Source of the DNA: CAYUQT01 sp964596165
GTDB taxonomy: Bacteria; Planctomycetota; Phycisphaerae; UBA1845; JAFGLZ01
Length of the DNA: 64,000 nucleotides
Reading direction: 5' to 3'
NCBI GenBank assembly: GCA_964596165.1
Contig: CAZQTW010000016.1
Span: 1 to 64,000, forward strand
The position numbers were made by a program, and so were the translations under genes. The notes beneath the pieces were generated by a model. The model was given only the letters and a program-made list of their open reading frames with translations, searched no databases and was not told where the DNA came from. The stretch's first letter is position 1. Every line of letters begins with the position of its first letter. Shown here one piece after another: positions 7,536-17,599 of the stretch.

Positions 7536-9929
7536 TCATTTCGACTCCGACGGGCGGCTCGATGACGTTGCCCGGGTCGTCAATCCGCTTTGGGTCTCGG
7601 CGGCTCCGCCCTGCAGCGAACGGATTCTCGCTTCGATCCGGCCTCGTTGTTCGGGCGTGAAGCGTCGGAGTTCGCTCGGCGGTCTGGAATCGTCAAACCG
7701 AAGGGCCCGTCGCATCTCGTCCAGTGCGCGGGTCAGAAGCGTCGCGTCGCGCCGGGCGGTTGCCTGAGCGGCGAGCAGTTCTCCATATTCGAATCGGAGG
7801 CTCGGCAGCCCGGGGTAAAGGGCGACGGCCTTGGCGGACGCGGCGGCGGCTCGGTCGGCATCGTTCGGGTCGCCCCGCAGGGCGTGGCGGGCGGAATAGA
7901 CGGAGGCCAGCGTGCGGTAGTGCCGGTTGTCTTCGGGATCGCGCCGGATGGCTTCCTGAATACTCTCCAACGCATCGGACAGGGCCTTGTCGTCGAGAGG
8001 GACTCCCCGTTCCGTGCCGCGGAGTATGCGCTCCGCCAACTCCTCCGCCGCGACGGGGTCGAGCGGGTCGGACTCTGCGGCGCGACGGTAGCAGGTGAGG
8101 CTCTCGGAGGTCGTGTCGGCACGGCGGGCCTTGGCCAGCCATTGAGTGGCCTTCCAGACGGGGGCGACAAGGACGGGCCAATAGACGATTTGGCCGATCA
8201 TCAGGAGTCCGGCCACCACCGCCGGGCCCCGCGAAAACGGTCCGCGTGCCTCGGGCTCCACGGCCGCGCCTTGGCCGGGCGCAAGAGAGGGGGCTCGCAG
8301 TCTCCGCACGGCAATCGCCAGACCGGCGATAGCGAAGAACGTACACGAAGAGCCGGGATAGACGAGTGAGAAGGAGATGGTGTTGTCAAGGAAGATGGCG
8401 ATTAGTGCCGCCACCAGGCCGCTCATCACGAGAAGGGGGTCGTCTTCGAACCGCGACACCTGATCGGAATCCACGGCGAGTGCAAAGGCCGCGATGGTCC
8501 AGATGACCGCCGGGATCAGCACCCAGATCAACCAGAGTTCCTCGGGAACGGCGGTGATCCTGGCCAGCACGAACGCCGCCAACATAAGGAGAATCCACAC
8601 CCCGATAGGGGCGCCTCGTTGGTCGGGCGCGCGGGGACCCTTGTTCCGAGGCTCGTGATCCTCGCCGGGTGCGGCACAGAGTGCCGCCGAAACGGCCACC
8701 ATGAGTGCCACGGTGGCGATCAGTCCCGGGATTCCCCATTCCGCCGCCGCGGTGACGAAGACATTGTGAGGGTCTTTGACCTCCTCGGGGGCGTCGATTC
8801 GCTTGTAGCGAACGTAGTGTCGGTCGAAGTTGCCCGCCCCCACGCCCAGCCACGGATGCCGCGCGACCATGTGGGCGGCGCCGGTCCAGTACTGCCAGCG
8901 GAACCACAAGGACCCCGTGGGCAGACCCCCATGACGCATGCCGTAGGCGATCACGCCGACTGCCGCGAGCGCGACGAGCGCCCATCCGCCCGCCAGCAGT
9001 TTGAGGCGGTGGGTGTAGGCGTATCGTCGGAGCCGATCCCCCCGGCGCCAGACGTGAGAGATCGCCGACCAACCGGCCGCGGCGATTGCGGCCGAGCTAA
9101 TCGCGCCCCGTCCGTGAGTCAACCCCATGCCGACCGTTATCACGCCCGCCGCCGCAATCGTGACGGCGCCGAAGAGCGTTCGAAACACTCGGGTCCGGGC
9201 TCGGCATCGGGCGACCCCGAGGCCCGCCGTCGCCAGCGCCGCGGCCATCAGATAGGCGCCTGCGATATTGGGATGGCTGAAGAACCCGTTGGCCTCTCCG
9301 GCGTTCACCCGTCGTTCCAGGAGTTCGACCATGGTATCGTCCGCAGCGACGCGTCCGGAGGCGACGGCCTCTTGTCGGTGCTGAACCAGCCACCGACGGG
9401 TGTCCTCCATCTCGCGGAGTTGGGTGATGCAGAAAACCGCGAAGGCGACTCCGCACGCCCCGACGGTCGTCAAGACGGAGCGGACCTGCCACCATCGATG
9501 CACGGTGTGAGCGACCACGATCAGGACCAGGACAGACGCGAGTCGATCCATGGTGGTGTTCAAGGCCAGTCGCTTGTTGCCGGCGACGGTAAGCGAGGCG
9601 AAGGCGACGAGGATCAAGGCCGCCACCGCCCATTCGACCCCCGCCGGTCGGCGCCGCCATTGCCCGCGCATCGCCCCGGCGACCGCGCACAACGTCGCGG
9701 CGCCGAAGATGAGACCGTCGCAGATCAGCGAGGTGACCGGACCGGGTCCCTCGGATCCGGAATGGGTTCCCTGAAGTCGGCTGACAACCGCGAGCTCCTC
9801 CGCCTCTGCTCGTTCGGCGATTACGGCACGGGCGCAGACCACGCCCATGACCAGGATCAGCGCGGCATGATCGAGGCGATCGGGCCATCGGCCCGGAACC
9901 GGTACCTGCGGCCTAGAGGTTCGCTTCAT
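7536..9929 (-). CDS. O-antigen ligase/polymerase family protein with C-terminal TPR-like region
   Basis: 797 residues. About twelve membrane segments fill the first 560 residues. The large periplasmic loop has the Wzy/WaaL signature ARHPWLGVGAGNFDRHY and DPHNVFVTAAAEWGIPG. The C-terminal 200 residues are helical, with repeated tetratricopeptide-like patterns (SLTCYRRAAESDPLDPVAAE, DDKALSDALESIQEAIRRDP). Expected role: joining or polymerising lipid-linked glycans at the outer face of the inner membrane. Its start overlaps the end of the upstream WecA-like gene by 17 bases, so the two are co-translated. Confidence 0.85.
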   Translation of the reverse strand: MKRTSRPQVPVPGRWPDRLDHAALILVMGVVCARAVIAERAEAEELAVVSRLQGTHSGSEGPGPVTSLICDGLIFGAATLCAVAGAMRGQWRRRPAGVEWAVAALILVAFASLTVAGNKRLALNTTMDRLASVLVLIVVAHTVHRWWQVRSVLTTVGACGVAFAVFCITQLREMEDTRRWLVQHRQEAVASGRVAADDTMVELLERRVNAGEANGFFSHPNIAGAYLMAAALATAGLGVARCRARTRVFRTLFGAVTIAAAGVITVGMGLTHGRGAISSAAIAAAGWSAISHVWRRGDRLRRYAYTHRLKLLAGGWALVALAAVGVIAYGMRHGGLPTGSLWFRWQYWTGAAHMVARHPWLGVGAGNFDRHYVRYKRIDAPEEVKDPHNVFVTAAAEWGIPGLIATVALMVAVSAALCAAPGEDHEPRNKGPRAPDQRGAPIGVWILLMLAAFVLARITAVPEELWLIWVLIPAVIWTIAAFALAVDSDQVSRFEDDPLLVMSGLVAALIAIFLDNTISFSLVYPGSSCTFFAIAGLAIAVRRLRAPSLAPGQGAAVEPEARGPFSRGPAVVAGLLMIGQIVYWPVLVAPVWKATQWLAKARRADTTSESLTCYRRAAESDPLDPVAAEELAERILRGTERGVPLDDKALSDALESIQEAIRRDPEDNRHYRTLASVYSARHALRGDPNDADRAAAASAKAVALYPGLPSLRFEYGELLAAQATARRDATLLTRALDEMRRALRFDDSRPPSELRRFTPEQRGRIEARIRSLQGGAAETQSGLTTRATSSSRPSESK

Positions 9930-11019
9930 GACGGGGAGCCCGTTCCAGGGTCGCGATGATCAGCACCACGCAAAGACACTGGACCGCGACCAGCACGGCG
10001 TCGTACCAGTCGCAACGTTTCAGCAGCATGGCGGACAGGCCCGTCGTCAGTGTGGCCAGATAGATGGTGAGTATCGCCGCGCGGGGGGTCATCCCGCGGC
10101 GAACCAGGCGATGCGAGAAATGGCGACGGTCGCCCGTCAGGATGTTGGCCCCACTTCGGATTCGAAGCCATACCACGCTGGTGGTGTCGTAGATAGGCAC
10201 GGCGAGCACGAAGACCGGCGCGAGCACGCCGTAGGGTTTTGCTCCGTGCTGCGGATCGACGAAGGTGGTCAGGATGGTCAAGACGGCCAGCATGTAGCCG
10301 ATCACCAAGCTGCCGGAGTCGCCCATGAAGATTCGTGCGGGAGGGAAATTGAACACGAGAAACCCCGCCACGGCGCCGATTAGCATGCACGTGGCGGCGG
10401 GGACGAAAAGCTGCCCGGTATGCACTGCGGACGCGGCGAAGACCGCCCCGGCGACGCACGCAACGCCTCCGCACAGCCCATCCATGTTGTCCAGGAAGTT
10501 GAACGCGTTCGTGATGCCGACGATCCACAGCAGGGTCACGGCCGTCGCGGGCACCGGACCCCAGTGGATCATGGCGCGAACGCCGAAACCCATGACCAGC
10601 ACGGCGGCCACGGCGATCTGAACCGCCAACTTGATGCCCGCCGAAAGCGGTCGCACGTCGTCGATCAGGCCTAGGATGTGCATCGCAATCGCGCCGGCAA
10701 TGAGTACCAGCGCGGCGGGCGTTCGACTGACGATGCCGTCGAGATGCGTCTTCGCGAGGGAGGGAAGCCATGTCGGGGCTCCCATCGCGTGCAGTATCCA
10801 GGCGATCAGTAATACGCCCGCCAAGGGTGCGACAACGGCCAGGACGATCGCGACGCCTCCCCCGAGGGGCATTTCCTTTCCGTGCTGCTTGTGTGCCCCG
10901 GGCCGGTCCACGAATCCCCAGCGAGGGGCCCATCGGCACATCAGGAAGGTCCCGACGACCGAGATCAGGAACGGCACCAGCAAGCAGGCACACAGAAGCC
11001 AGGCCATCGTCTTTGACAA
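9913..11019 (-). CDS. WecA/MraY-family polyprenyl-phosphate phosphoglycosyltransferase
   Basis: 368 residues with about eleven membrane segments. Signature motifs are present: DRPGAHKQHGKEMPLGGG near residue 38, GLIDDVRPLSAG, NAFNFLDNMDGLCGG, the FNFPPARIFMGDSGS loop and HFSHRLVRRGMT. These are the catalytic aspartates and the cytoplasmic loop histidines of the family. It should move a UDP-sugar-1-phosphate to undecaprenyl phosphate, the first step of a surface polysaccharide. It is followed without a gap by the ligase/polymerase gene and preceded by a DUF4416 gene 10 bases away. Confidence 0.9.
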   Translation of the reverse strand: MSKTMAWLLCACLLVPFLISVVGTFLMCRWAPRWGFVDRPGAHKQHGKEMPLGGGVAIVLAVVAPLAGVLLIAWILHAMGAPTWLPSLAKTHLDGIVSRTPAALVLIAGAIAMHILGLIDDVRPLSAGIKLAVQIAVAAVLVMGFGVRAMIHWGPVPATAVTLLWIVGITNAFNFLDNMDGLCGGVACVAGAVFAASAVHTGQLFVPAATCMLIGAVAGFLVFNFPPARIFMGDSGSLVIGYMLAVLTILTTFVDPQHGAKPYGVLAPVFVLAVPIYDTTSVVWLRIRSGANILTGDRRHFSHRLVRRGMTPRAAILTIYLATLTTGLSAMLLKRCDWYDAVLVAVQCLCVVLIIATLERAPRHEANL

Positions 11020-11029
11020 AACCTCCCAA

Positions 11030-11581
11030 TCATCGAGCCAGTCGCTCGCGAACCTGTTCGAACAGCCGCTCGCGGACCTGCGTGAAGAACGCGTGGTACG
11101 TGTCAGCCGCGTAATCCGGGTACGTCCATGGCCACGGCGTCCACTTCCCGTGAGTGAATTGGAGCGTCACCTCGGCGTAGATCCCTTGCTGCAGATAGAT
11201 GCGATGCGCGTGATCCTTCGTGGTCGCCAGGACCAGTTTGCTGAGATCGATGTAGCCGGGGTCGAGGTTGACCACGCGCTGGTCGCGGGGTCGCAGGCAG
11301 TCGTCGGCCAGCCGGGCCTCGATCTCCATCGTCAGGCGTTTGATCTCGGCAATGCGTTCCGGCGAAATCAGTTGGGCGAAACTGACGAACCATCGCTTCA
11401 GATCGGGTCCCATCTCGGCTTCATAGTAGTCGGTGGCGTTGAAGGGCCAGCAGTCGCTCGTCAGGTCGGTCTCGCCGAAGGCGTGCGTCATCATCTTGCG
11501 GGCACGATTCATCAGGTCGGGGTCCGATCCGATCAACCCGCAGATAAGCTTGACCTGATGTGGCGGTCTGATAAGTCCCAT
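11030..11581 (-). CDS. DUF4416 family protein
   Basis: 183 residues, full length for DUF4416. The opening PPHQVKLICGLIGSDPDLM and the block VVNLDPGYIDLSKLVLATTKDHAHRIYL (given here as family pattern in two parts: VVNLDPGYIDLSKLVLAT and KDHAHRIYL) are typical. Biochemical role unknown. No signal peptide or membrane segment, so cytosolic. It is the first gene of the leftward run with the WecA-like and ligase genes, which suggests, but does not show, a link to envelope glycan synthesis. Confidence 0.8.
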   Translation of the reverse strand: MGLIRPPHQVKLICGLIGSDPDLMNRARKMMTHAFGETDLTSDCWPFNATDYYEAEMGPDLKRWFVSFAQLISPERIAEIKRLTMEIEARLADDCLRPRDQRVVNLDPGYIDLSKLVLATTKDHAHRIYLQQGIYAEVTLQFTHGKWTPWPWTYPDYAADTYHAFFTQVRERLFEQVRERLAR

Positions 11582-11647
11582 GAAGGATCAGTGTATCGGA
11601 TCGATGAAAGGGGTCAACGCGGTAGGGTGAGTCGTTACGGTGTCGAC

Positions 11648-12664
11648 TCAGGGTTGTTGGTTTTCACGCCACAGCGATCGAGCGATCTCGCCGGCGGATC
11701 CCCGTCGATGTCTGCTGCCCCGTTGAACGGACACGATCCGTCCGTCCCGGTCGAAATCCACGACGACCGACCAGAGCGAACCGGGTTCGTCGGGAAGCCA
11801 GCCGTAACGGAAATCGTCGTAGACGACGCGTGAGCCGGCGTTCGTCTTGTGGAGCATGGGACGCGCCCAGCCCATCGTGAAATGATCGAAGAACCGGACG
11901 CGAGGGTGCTCGTTCGCCTGTCGGATCAGAGGATCGTCGGGCGCCGGCAGGCAGGTAAACGTGGGTTTCCGGTCGAACCGTGTGTTCGTCCGGCCGACAT
12001 AGTAGGCGTCGGGCGTGCGATAGATCAGCCGCCAGACGAAGAGGCTGCCGACTTGGGGGATGGCTCGGGCGGCAAGGACGTTCTGGCCCTGCGTTTCGGC
12101 CGCTCGATAGATTCGTTGCAGCGCAATGTGATGGTTCCACGCGCCGTAGAGTAGATAGGCCGTGGAGAGGGCCATCGCCGCCAGACCGGTGTGGGTGGTC
12201 CAAGCCGTCCGGCCCCTGCGGCTCAGGACGGTACACAGGATAAGGGCGCACAGCAAGATGAGTGAGTAGAACGGATCGACGATCGCGATCCAATCAAGGC
12301 CCAGTCGGGCCGAACTAAGGGGTACGAAGAGTTGGGTCCCGTATGTCGTGCAGAGGTCGAGGAGGGGGTGCGTGGCGATCGCCAGATAGGCGCAGAGATA
12401 CCAGAGCCAGTAACCACTCGACCGTTTTCGTCGCCAGAAGAGCCAGGCGAGAGGGGCGGCGCCAATCGGAGCGAATACAACCGAGTGCGTGAAGTGGCGG
12501 TGGTATTCCCACGACCACCACGGATCGATCGCCCCCAGGACGAAATCTAGGTCGGGCAGTACACCGCCCACGGCACCCATCACGGCGGCGCTGCGCCCCA
12601 ACCGATGTCGGAATCCGCACTCGGCGACCGTCGCGCCGAGCAGGCCTTGTGTGATGGAATCCAT
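11648..12664 (-). CDS. YdjM/LexA-binding family membrane-bound metal-dependent hydrolase
   Basis: 338 residues from the ATG at 12664 (MDSITQGLLGATVAE), which has GAGGAAG upstream; the frame continues 33 codons further but with no family match. The N-terminal pattern GGVLPDLDFV, then HRHFTHSV, gives the D-x-D and HxxxH metal-ligand set of the DUF457/YdjM family. Three or four membrane segments follow, then a soluble C-terminal domain of about 150 residues. Substrate unknown. Confidence 0.8.
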   Translation of the reverse strand: MDSITQGLLGATVAECGFRHRLGRSAAVMGAVGGVLPDLDFVLGAIDPWWSWEYHRHFTHSVVFAPIGAAPLAWLFWRRKRSSGYWLWYLCAYLAIATHPLLDLCTTYGTQLFVPLSSARLGLDWIAIVDPFYSLILLCALILCTVLSRRGRTAWTTHTGLAAMALSTAYLLYGAWNHHIALQRIYRAAETQGQNVLAARAIPQVGSLFVWRLIYRTPDAYYVGRTNTRFDRKPTFTCLPAPDDPLIRQANEHPRVRFFDHFTMGWARPMLHKTNAGSRVVYDDFRYGWLPDEPGSLWSVVVDFDRDGRIVSVQRGSRHRRGSAGEIARSLWRENQQP

Positions 12665-12759
12665 GCCCGTCCTGCTTCCTCGCCGGGACGGGAAATTGTA
12701 GCGCCTGCGGCTTGGTTGGGCAAATCGCCGGAGATCGAGGGCGTTCCGAATCCTTACCG

Positions 12760-14421
12760 TCACTGTTCCAAGGCCTTGACGCCGACGGTATCAGTCGGGC
12801 CGGTGAATCCCGGTCCGCCGGCGGCGACGTAGCCGAGGCTCGCGCCGGACGATTCCGGGCTGACCCAGAAGGCAAAGAGACGGCCGTTCGTCAGAAGGAA
12901 GCGGAACTTGATCGGCTTTCCGGCCAGATCGCTGAGATCCTTTGCACCCTTCCATTGCACGGGCAACAGCGTCTTATCGGCGCGGATCGGCTCGCAGTTG
13001 TCGCGCGTGAACGGCTCGACGACCCTCCCGCCGGCGTCGATGACTTCGGCGCGGAGTTCGCCCTTGGCCGTGTCGGCGTTGACGAACAGGTGCTTGCCGC
13101 TGAAGCGCACCGGCCGTGTGAGGAGCGTGCCCGCCGTTTCACCGGCATCCATCGAGGCAAATCCGTCGCGGCGAAGGATGCCCAACGAGGTGGTTGAAAC
13201 GCCGGAGCTGGCCGAGCCTCGCTCGCCGGCGCGAGTGCTCACGTAGAAGTAGAGTTTGTCGCCGACGATCAGGCAGCACCCGCCGGCCGACTGGATGTTG
13301 GCCCAGTTGTAGTCGCCGTACTTCTCCGATACGCCGAGGAAGGGGGGCCTGTGAACCGGCCGCTGCCAATGGAACCCGTCTCGGCTGAAGCCGATGCACA
13401 AGTCATTCGGCTTGGCGCGGTCCTTCGGCTGACCGTACCAGATGCTGAACAGGCCGATCATCAGGCTCTCGTAGGCCACGCAGTCGAGATTGTACAACTC
13501 GGGCGGCGTCTTGAGGTCGGGCCGTTGAGGGTCGAGCGTGTCCGCTCCGACCCAGAACGGCGACTGGCGATCCTCCCACTTGGCGGCGGCGAGTACATCC
13601 GCGTTTTCGGAGTATCGCCGGTATCGCCCAATGGTCTTGTGATCGTAGTCACGAATGCTGTAGACCCAGACCTTGCGGAACGGGTTGTAGAAGACGGTGG
13701 CCCTGTCGCCCGTGGGGCCTGACCGTGCCACGCAGTCGCCCCAGTGGATGCCGTCGGCTGAGAAGTAGATGGAATAGACTTCACCGCCGTCGGGATGCCG
13801 GTACATGAACATCTTGTAGCGGCGCTGCGGGTCCTTCTCCATAAGGTCGAGCCACACCGTCACGGAATCGCGGCTTGACGTGTGGACGATATTGGTCCCC
13901 GGCCGCACGTCCAGCTCGGGCTTGTCCCAGTGAATGCCGTCTTTGGACGTGGCGTAGCAGGTGTATTTGACGTACCCGCCCATGTACCACATCTTAAACA
14001 GCTTGTCTTGCGGGTCCCACCAGGCGCCGTCGCTGAAGACCATTGCGGTGGGCGACTTGCCCTCCTGCTCCCACGGCTTGTCGGGCTTCAGAATCGGTTT
14101 GCCGTCGTGGTACGTGGCCGTGTAGTACGTCCGCTTGAGTGTCGTCTGCTCGACGAGGAAGTCGTCGACGAGAAGCTGCCGGCCGACGTCGATGGGGATG
14201 ACGGTCGGCGGGTTCTTCAAATAGGGCAGCGGCATCGGCTCGCGGCTGACGGGCCGGTCTCGCGGCGGCCAGACGGCCGGCAGCGTGATGCCGTTGTAGA
14301 GTGTTTGCCCGGCGGATGGTGCGGCCGCTTCCTCGCCCGTTGCGACGGGAATCAATACGGTCATCGCCGCAACAATCGCGAGAAGACAGGCCCAATCGTG
14401 ACGGTTTGCGTGAGTGGTCAT
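12760..14421 (-). CDS. Secreted glycosidase-like beta-propeller protein
   Basis: 553 residues from the ATG at 14421, preceded by AGGAGA. Residues 1-28 form a signal peptide (CLLAIVAAMTVLIPVATGE). The body repeats short blades such as YATSKDGIHWDKPE, FSADGIHWGD and FSRDGFHWQRP, the pattern of five-bladed GH32/GH43-like propellers common in planctomycetes. I cannot assign catalytic acids from sequence alone, so it may bind or cleave glycan. It is divergent from the endonuclease/phosphatase gene at 14508, sharing an 86-base promoter region. Confidence 0.7.
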   Translation of the reverse strand: MTTHANRHDWACLLAIVAAMTVLIPVATGEEAAAPSAGQTLYNGITLPAVWPPRDRPVSREPMPLPYLKNPPTVIPIDVGRQLLVDDFLVEQTTLKRTYYTATYHDGKPILKPDKPWEQEGKSPTAMVFSDGAWWDPQDKLFKMWYMGGYVKYTCYATSKDGIHWDKPELDVRPGTNIVHTSSRDSVTVWLDLMEKDPQRRYKMFMYRHPDGGEVYSIYFSADGIHWGDCVARSGPTGDRATVFYNPFRKVWVYSIRDYDHKTIGRYRRYSENADVLAAAKWEDRQSPFWVGADTLDPQRPDLKTPPELYNLDCVAYESLMIGLFSIWYGQPKDRAKPNDLCIGFSRDGFHWQRPVHRPPFLGVSEKYGDYNWANIQSAGGCCLIVGDKLYFYVSTRAGERGSASSGVSTTSLGILRRDGFASMDAGETAGTLLTRPVRFSGKHLFVNADTAKGELRAEVIDAGGRVVEPFTRDNCEPIRADKTLLPVQWKGAKDLSDLAGKPIKFRFLLTNGRLFAFWVSPESSGASLGYVAAGGPGFTGPTDTVGVKALEQ

Positions 14422-14507
14422 GGGTCGGATTCTCCTATATGGTCTCGACTTGATGTGCCCCCGAGAGTGCTGCGAGGGCACCGATAGTTGTCGCGAGGAA
14501 TTCGAGC

Positions 14508-15320
14508 ATGTCAAGACATCGATGGCGGATTCTGGTTCCGGCTCTTGCGGTGGCGACGTTGTCGGGCGGCCTTGCCGGTTGTGCGGGGCCGCGAACTGCA
14601 ACGATTCGCGTGCTCTCGTACAACATCCGCCACGGCCGCGGTCTGGATGATCGCGTCGATTTGGAACGGATCGCACGGGTGATACGCGAAAGTAAGGCGG
14701 ACCTGGTCGCGTTGCAGGAGGTCGATCGCCACGTGCCGAGATCGGGCAAGTTCGATCAGCCGAAGGAACTCGCCTGGCTCAGCGGAATGCACGTGGCATT
14801 CGGCAAGAACATCGACCTGAACGGCGGCGAATACGGGAACGCCGTGCTGAGTCGGTTTCCCATCGAGCTTCAGACCAACCATCTGTTGCCCAGGGTGGGC
14901 GACAGCGAGCAACGGGGCCTCTTGGAGGTCCGCGTTCGGATTGACGGCCGGCCGCTCATCTTCTGTTCGACGCATTTCGATCACCGTTCCGAGGACCGTG
15001 AGCGACTGGCGAGCGCGGAATCACTCCGCTCATTTGTGGTGCGGCAGCGGAGTGTTCCCCTTATTGTTGCAGGCGACTTCAACGCCGTGCCGGACAGCAG
15101 GGTCATTCGCGCGATCGTGAGCGTTCTTCGCGATTCGTCGGGCGCGTCGACGGACCAACGGACGTTCACCATTCCGGCGAACGCTCCCCACAGGAAGATC
15201 GACTACATCCTCTACCGCGACCATCCATCTTTGCGGTGTACGGAGTTTCGAGTCGTGCCCGAGGCCGCCGCTTCCGACCACCGGCCGGTAACGGCGTTGT
15301 TCACCCTCGGCGCCGGGTAA
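14508..15320 (+). CDS. Endonuclease/exonuclease/phosphatase family lipoprotein
   Basis: 270 residues. The N-terminus MSRHRWRILVPALAVATL with lipobox LAGC (Cys25) marks a lipoprotein. Core EEP motifs follow in order: LSYNIRHG, ALQEVD (metal-binding Glu), YGNAVLSRFP, GDFNAVPDS, DYILY and SDHRPV (catalytic His). Members hydrolyse phosphodiester or phosphomonoester bonds in nucleic acids, sphingolipids or inositol phosphates. The surface location argues for nutrient or lipid phosphate release. Confidence 0.85.
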   Translation: MSRHRWRILVPALAVATLSGGLAGCAGPRTATIRVLSYNIRHGRGLDDRVDLERIARVIRESKADLVALQEVDRHVPRSGKFDQPKELAWLSGMHVAFGKNIDLNGGEYGNAVLSRFPIELQTNHLLPRVGDSEQRGLLEVRVRIDGRPLIFCSTHFDHRSEDRERLASAESLRSFVVRQRSVPLIVAGDFNAVPDSRVIRAIVSVLRDSSGASTDQRTFTIPANAPHRKIDYILYRDHPSLRCTEFRVVPEAAASDHRPVTALFTLGAG

Positions 15321-15385
15321 TTGCTCGCCGACGACTTGATAACTGCCGAGGTCGGTTTCAAGATATGCGTCCCGAGGAGTGGATC

Positions 15386-16624
15386 ATGAGCACACTTGCG
15401 ATTGACGGCGGAACCCCCGTGAGAAAGGGCCCCAACCGGCCACGGCTGCTGATCGGCAAGGAAGAGCGCGACGCGGTCATGGCCTTGTTCGACCGCGTGA
15501 TGGTCAACGGCGGCGGGTTCGACCGGTACGGCGGGGTCGAAGTCGATGCGTACGAGAAAGAGTTTGCCGCGTTCTGCGGCACGAAGTTCGCCACGGCCAC
15601 CAGTTCGGGCACGGCGGCCATTCATGCCGCGTTGGGCGCGCTGAAGCTTGAGCCCGGCAGCGAGGTCGTGTCCGCGCCGATCACGGATCCCGGGGCGATC
15701 GCCCCCGTGCTGATGCAGAATCTCATCCCGACGTTCGCCGACACCGATCCGGACACCTTCAACATGACGGCCGAGGGCATCGAGAGGGTCCTCAGCGACA
15801 GGACGCGGGCCATCATCGTCGGTCATCTCGCCGGCGAGCCGGCCGACATGGATCCGATCATGGAGCTGGCCAGGAGCCGCGCCCTGGTCGTCATTGAGGA
15901 TTGCAGCCAGGCCCATGCGGCCACGTACCGTGGAAGAATGGTCGGGACCATCGGAGACATCGGCGCGTTCAGCACGATGAGCGGCAAGCATCACACAACC
16001 GGCGGTCAGGGCGGCGTGGCGGTGACGAACGACGAAGAGATCTACTGGAACGCCAAGCGATTCGCCGACCGGGGCAAACCGTTCAACTCCACCGCGGGCG
16101 AAAACCTCTTTTTGGGCCTGAACTATCGCATGACCGAACTGGAGGCGTGCATCGGGCGGGTGCAGCTCAAGAAGCTGCCGACGATTGTCGAGGCCCGCCG
16201 CAAGTTCATCGCACGGTTGAGCAAGGGGATGACCCAGTGCAAGGCCGTCCGGCTCGGCAAGATCGTGGACGGCGCGAACCCCAGCTACTGGTTCGGTCGG
16301 CTGGGCGTCGAGGCATCGGCCATCAAGGTGGACAAGTCGCGTTTCGCCAAGGCGCTGGCCGCCGAAGGGGTACCGTGCGCCGAGAAGTACGTTACCGTGG
16401 CGTACAAGCAGAAGTGGATCGCAGAGCGGCAGACGTATGGCCGGAGCGGCTGTCCCTGGACGTGCCCGCACGCCCGGAAGATCGACTACACGGGTTGTTG
16501 CCCCAACGCCGAACACGCGCTGGCCAAGTACATGACGCTGCACTTCCACGAGGATCTGGATCCGGCTGAGGCCGATCTGATCGTGGAGGCCATTCTCAAG
16601 GTGGAGAAGGCGTATTTGAGATGA
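15386..16624 (+). CDS. DegT/DnrJ/EryC1/StrS family PLP-dependent aminotransferase
   Basis: 412 residues from the ATG at 15386 (MSTLAIDGGTPVR), which follows CGAGGAG; an ATG at 15365 is an alternative. The fold-type-I pattern is clear: ATSSGTAAIHAAL (cofactor phosphate loop), VVIEDCSQAHAA (ring-stacking Asp) and SGKHHTTGGQGG with the Schiff-base lysine. The family makes amino-sugars or, in AHBA synthase-like members that share the N-terminal IDGGTPVR, aromatic precursors. It ends 28 bases before the amidohydrolase gene, likely one operon. Confidence 0.88.
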   Translation: MSTLAIDGGTPVRKGPNRPRLLIGKEERDAVMALFDRVMVNGGGFDRYGGVEVDAYEKEFAAFCGTKFATATSSGTAAIHAALGALKLEPGSEVVSAPITDPGAIAPVLMQNLIPTFADTDPDTFNMTAEGIERVLSDRTRAIIVGHLAGEPADMDPIMELARSRALVVIEDCSQAHAATYRGRMVGTIGDIGAFSTMSGKHHTTGGQGGVAVTNDEEIYWNAKRFADRGKPFNSTAGENLFLGLNYRMTELEACIGRVQLKKLPTIVEARRKFIARLSKGMTQCKAVRLGKIVDGANPSYWFGRLGVEASAIKVDKSRFAKALAAEGVPCAEKYVTVAYKQKWIAERQTYGRSGCPWTCPHARKIDYTGCCPNAEHALAKYMTLHFHEDLDPAEADLIVEAILKVEKAYLR

Positions 16625-16652
16625 CAGACTGTCGGCTGAAGGCCGATAGCCC

Positions 16653-17546
16653 ATGGAGTATCCAATGATCATTGACGCACACGGACACTTGAACTGGCAT
16701 GGCCACGACACGGATAGGATGGTGGCCAACCTCGATGAACACGGCATCGACAAGATGTGGGCGCTGAGTTGGGAGGTCATTCTTCCGGTCGAACAGGCCG
16801 AGGCACAGATGTACGCCGCCTGCCTCGATCCGCGGAGCGAGCCCAACTCATGGCTGTCGCTGAGGGACATCGTCGACGGAGCGAAACGATATCCGGACCG
16901 GCTCATCCCGTTCTACGCGCCGCATCCGAAGCAGCAGTACGCCCTTGAGAAGCTCAAGTCAGCGGTCGAGATCCACGGGATTCGAGGCGTGGGCGAATGG
17001 AAGTTCCGCGTCCCGCTCGACGATCCGGACTGTCTCAAGATCTTTCGCTATGCCGGCAAGCAGAGACTGCCGGTGATCATCCACATGGACGTGCCCAAGC
17101 TGCCTCCGAATGACCTCGACGCCTGGGCCAACTCCTGGTACGGCGGCGATGCGGATCAGCTCGAGCGGGCGTTGCGGCTTGCGCCCGACACAATCATCCT
17201 GGGCCACGGACCGGGATTCTGGCGATATGTCACCGGCAAGGAGCCCGAGATCAAGGCGGTCTACCTGAACGGCCCGGCCGACTTTGCCGACGGCGGGCGG
17301 ATTTTCGATCTACTCGACACGTATCCGAACCTGTATGGCGATCTCTCAGCCGGTTCGGCGCTTTATGCCATGCAGTGCTTCCCGGACGGTGGAAAGGCGT
17401 TCCTTACCCAATACCAGGACCGGATGCTATTCGCGCGCGACTACTTCGACGCCCGCATGCGGCAGCAGATCGAGTCGCTGGATTTGGACGCGACGGTCAA
17501 GGCGAAGATCCTCGGCGGCAACGCACTGCGACTGGTGCCGGCGTGA
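16653..17546 (+). CDS. Amidohydrolase-2-like TIM-barrel hydrolase
   Basis: 297 residues. The first strand carries the metal motif DAHGHLN (HxH). Later ligands are likely in VIIHMDV, ILGHGPGF and the C-terminal RDYFD. This matches the amidohydrolase-related superfamily that includes decarboxylases and lactonases. No signal peptide, so cytosolic. It is paired with the DegT-type aminotransferase upstream. An ATG at 16665 would remove only four residues. Confidence 0.78.
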   Translation: MEYPMIIDAHGHLNWHGHDTDRMVANLDEHGIDKMWALSWEVILPVEQAEAQMYAACLDPRSEPNSWLSLRDIVDGAKRYPDRLIPFYAPHPKQQYALEKLKSAVEIHGIRGVGEWKFRVPLDDPDCLKIFRYAGKQRLPVIIHMDVPKLPPNDLDAWANSWYGGDADQLERALRLAPDTIILGHGPGFWRYVTGKEPEIKAVYLNGPADFADGGRIFDLLDTYPNLYGDLSAGSALYAMQCFPDGGKAFLTQYQDRMLFARDYFDARMRQQIESLDLDATVKAKILGGNALRLVPA

Positions 17547-17599
17547 CGGAATTTGAGATTTCAGATTTGCGATTTTGGATGGGGCGATTGGTGCCTCGA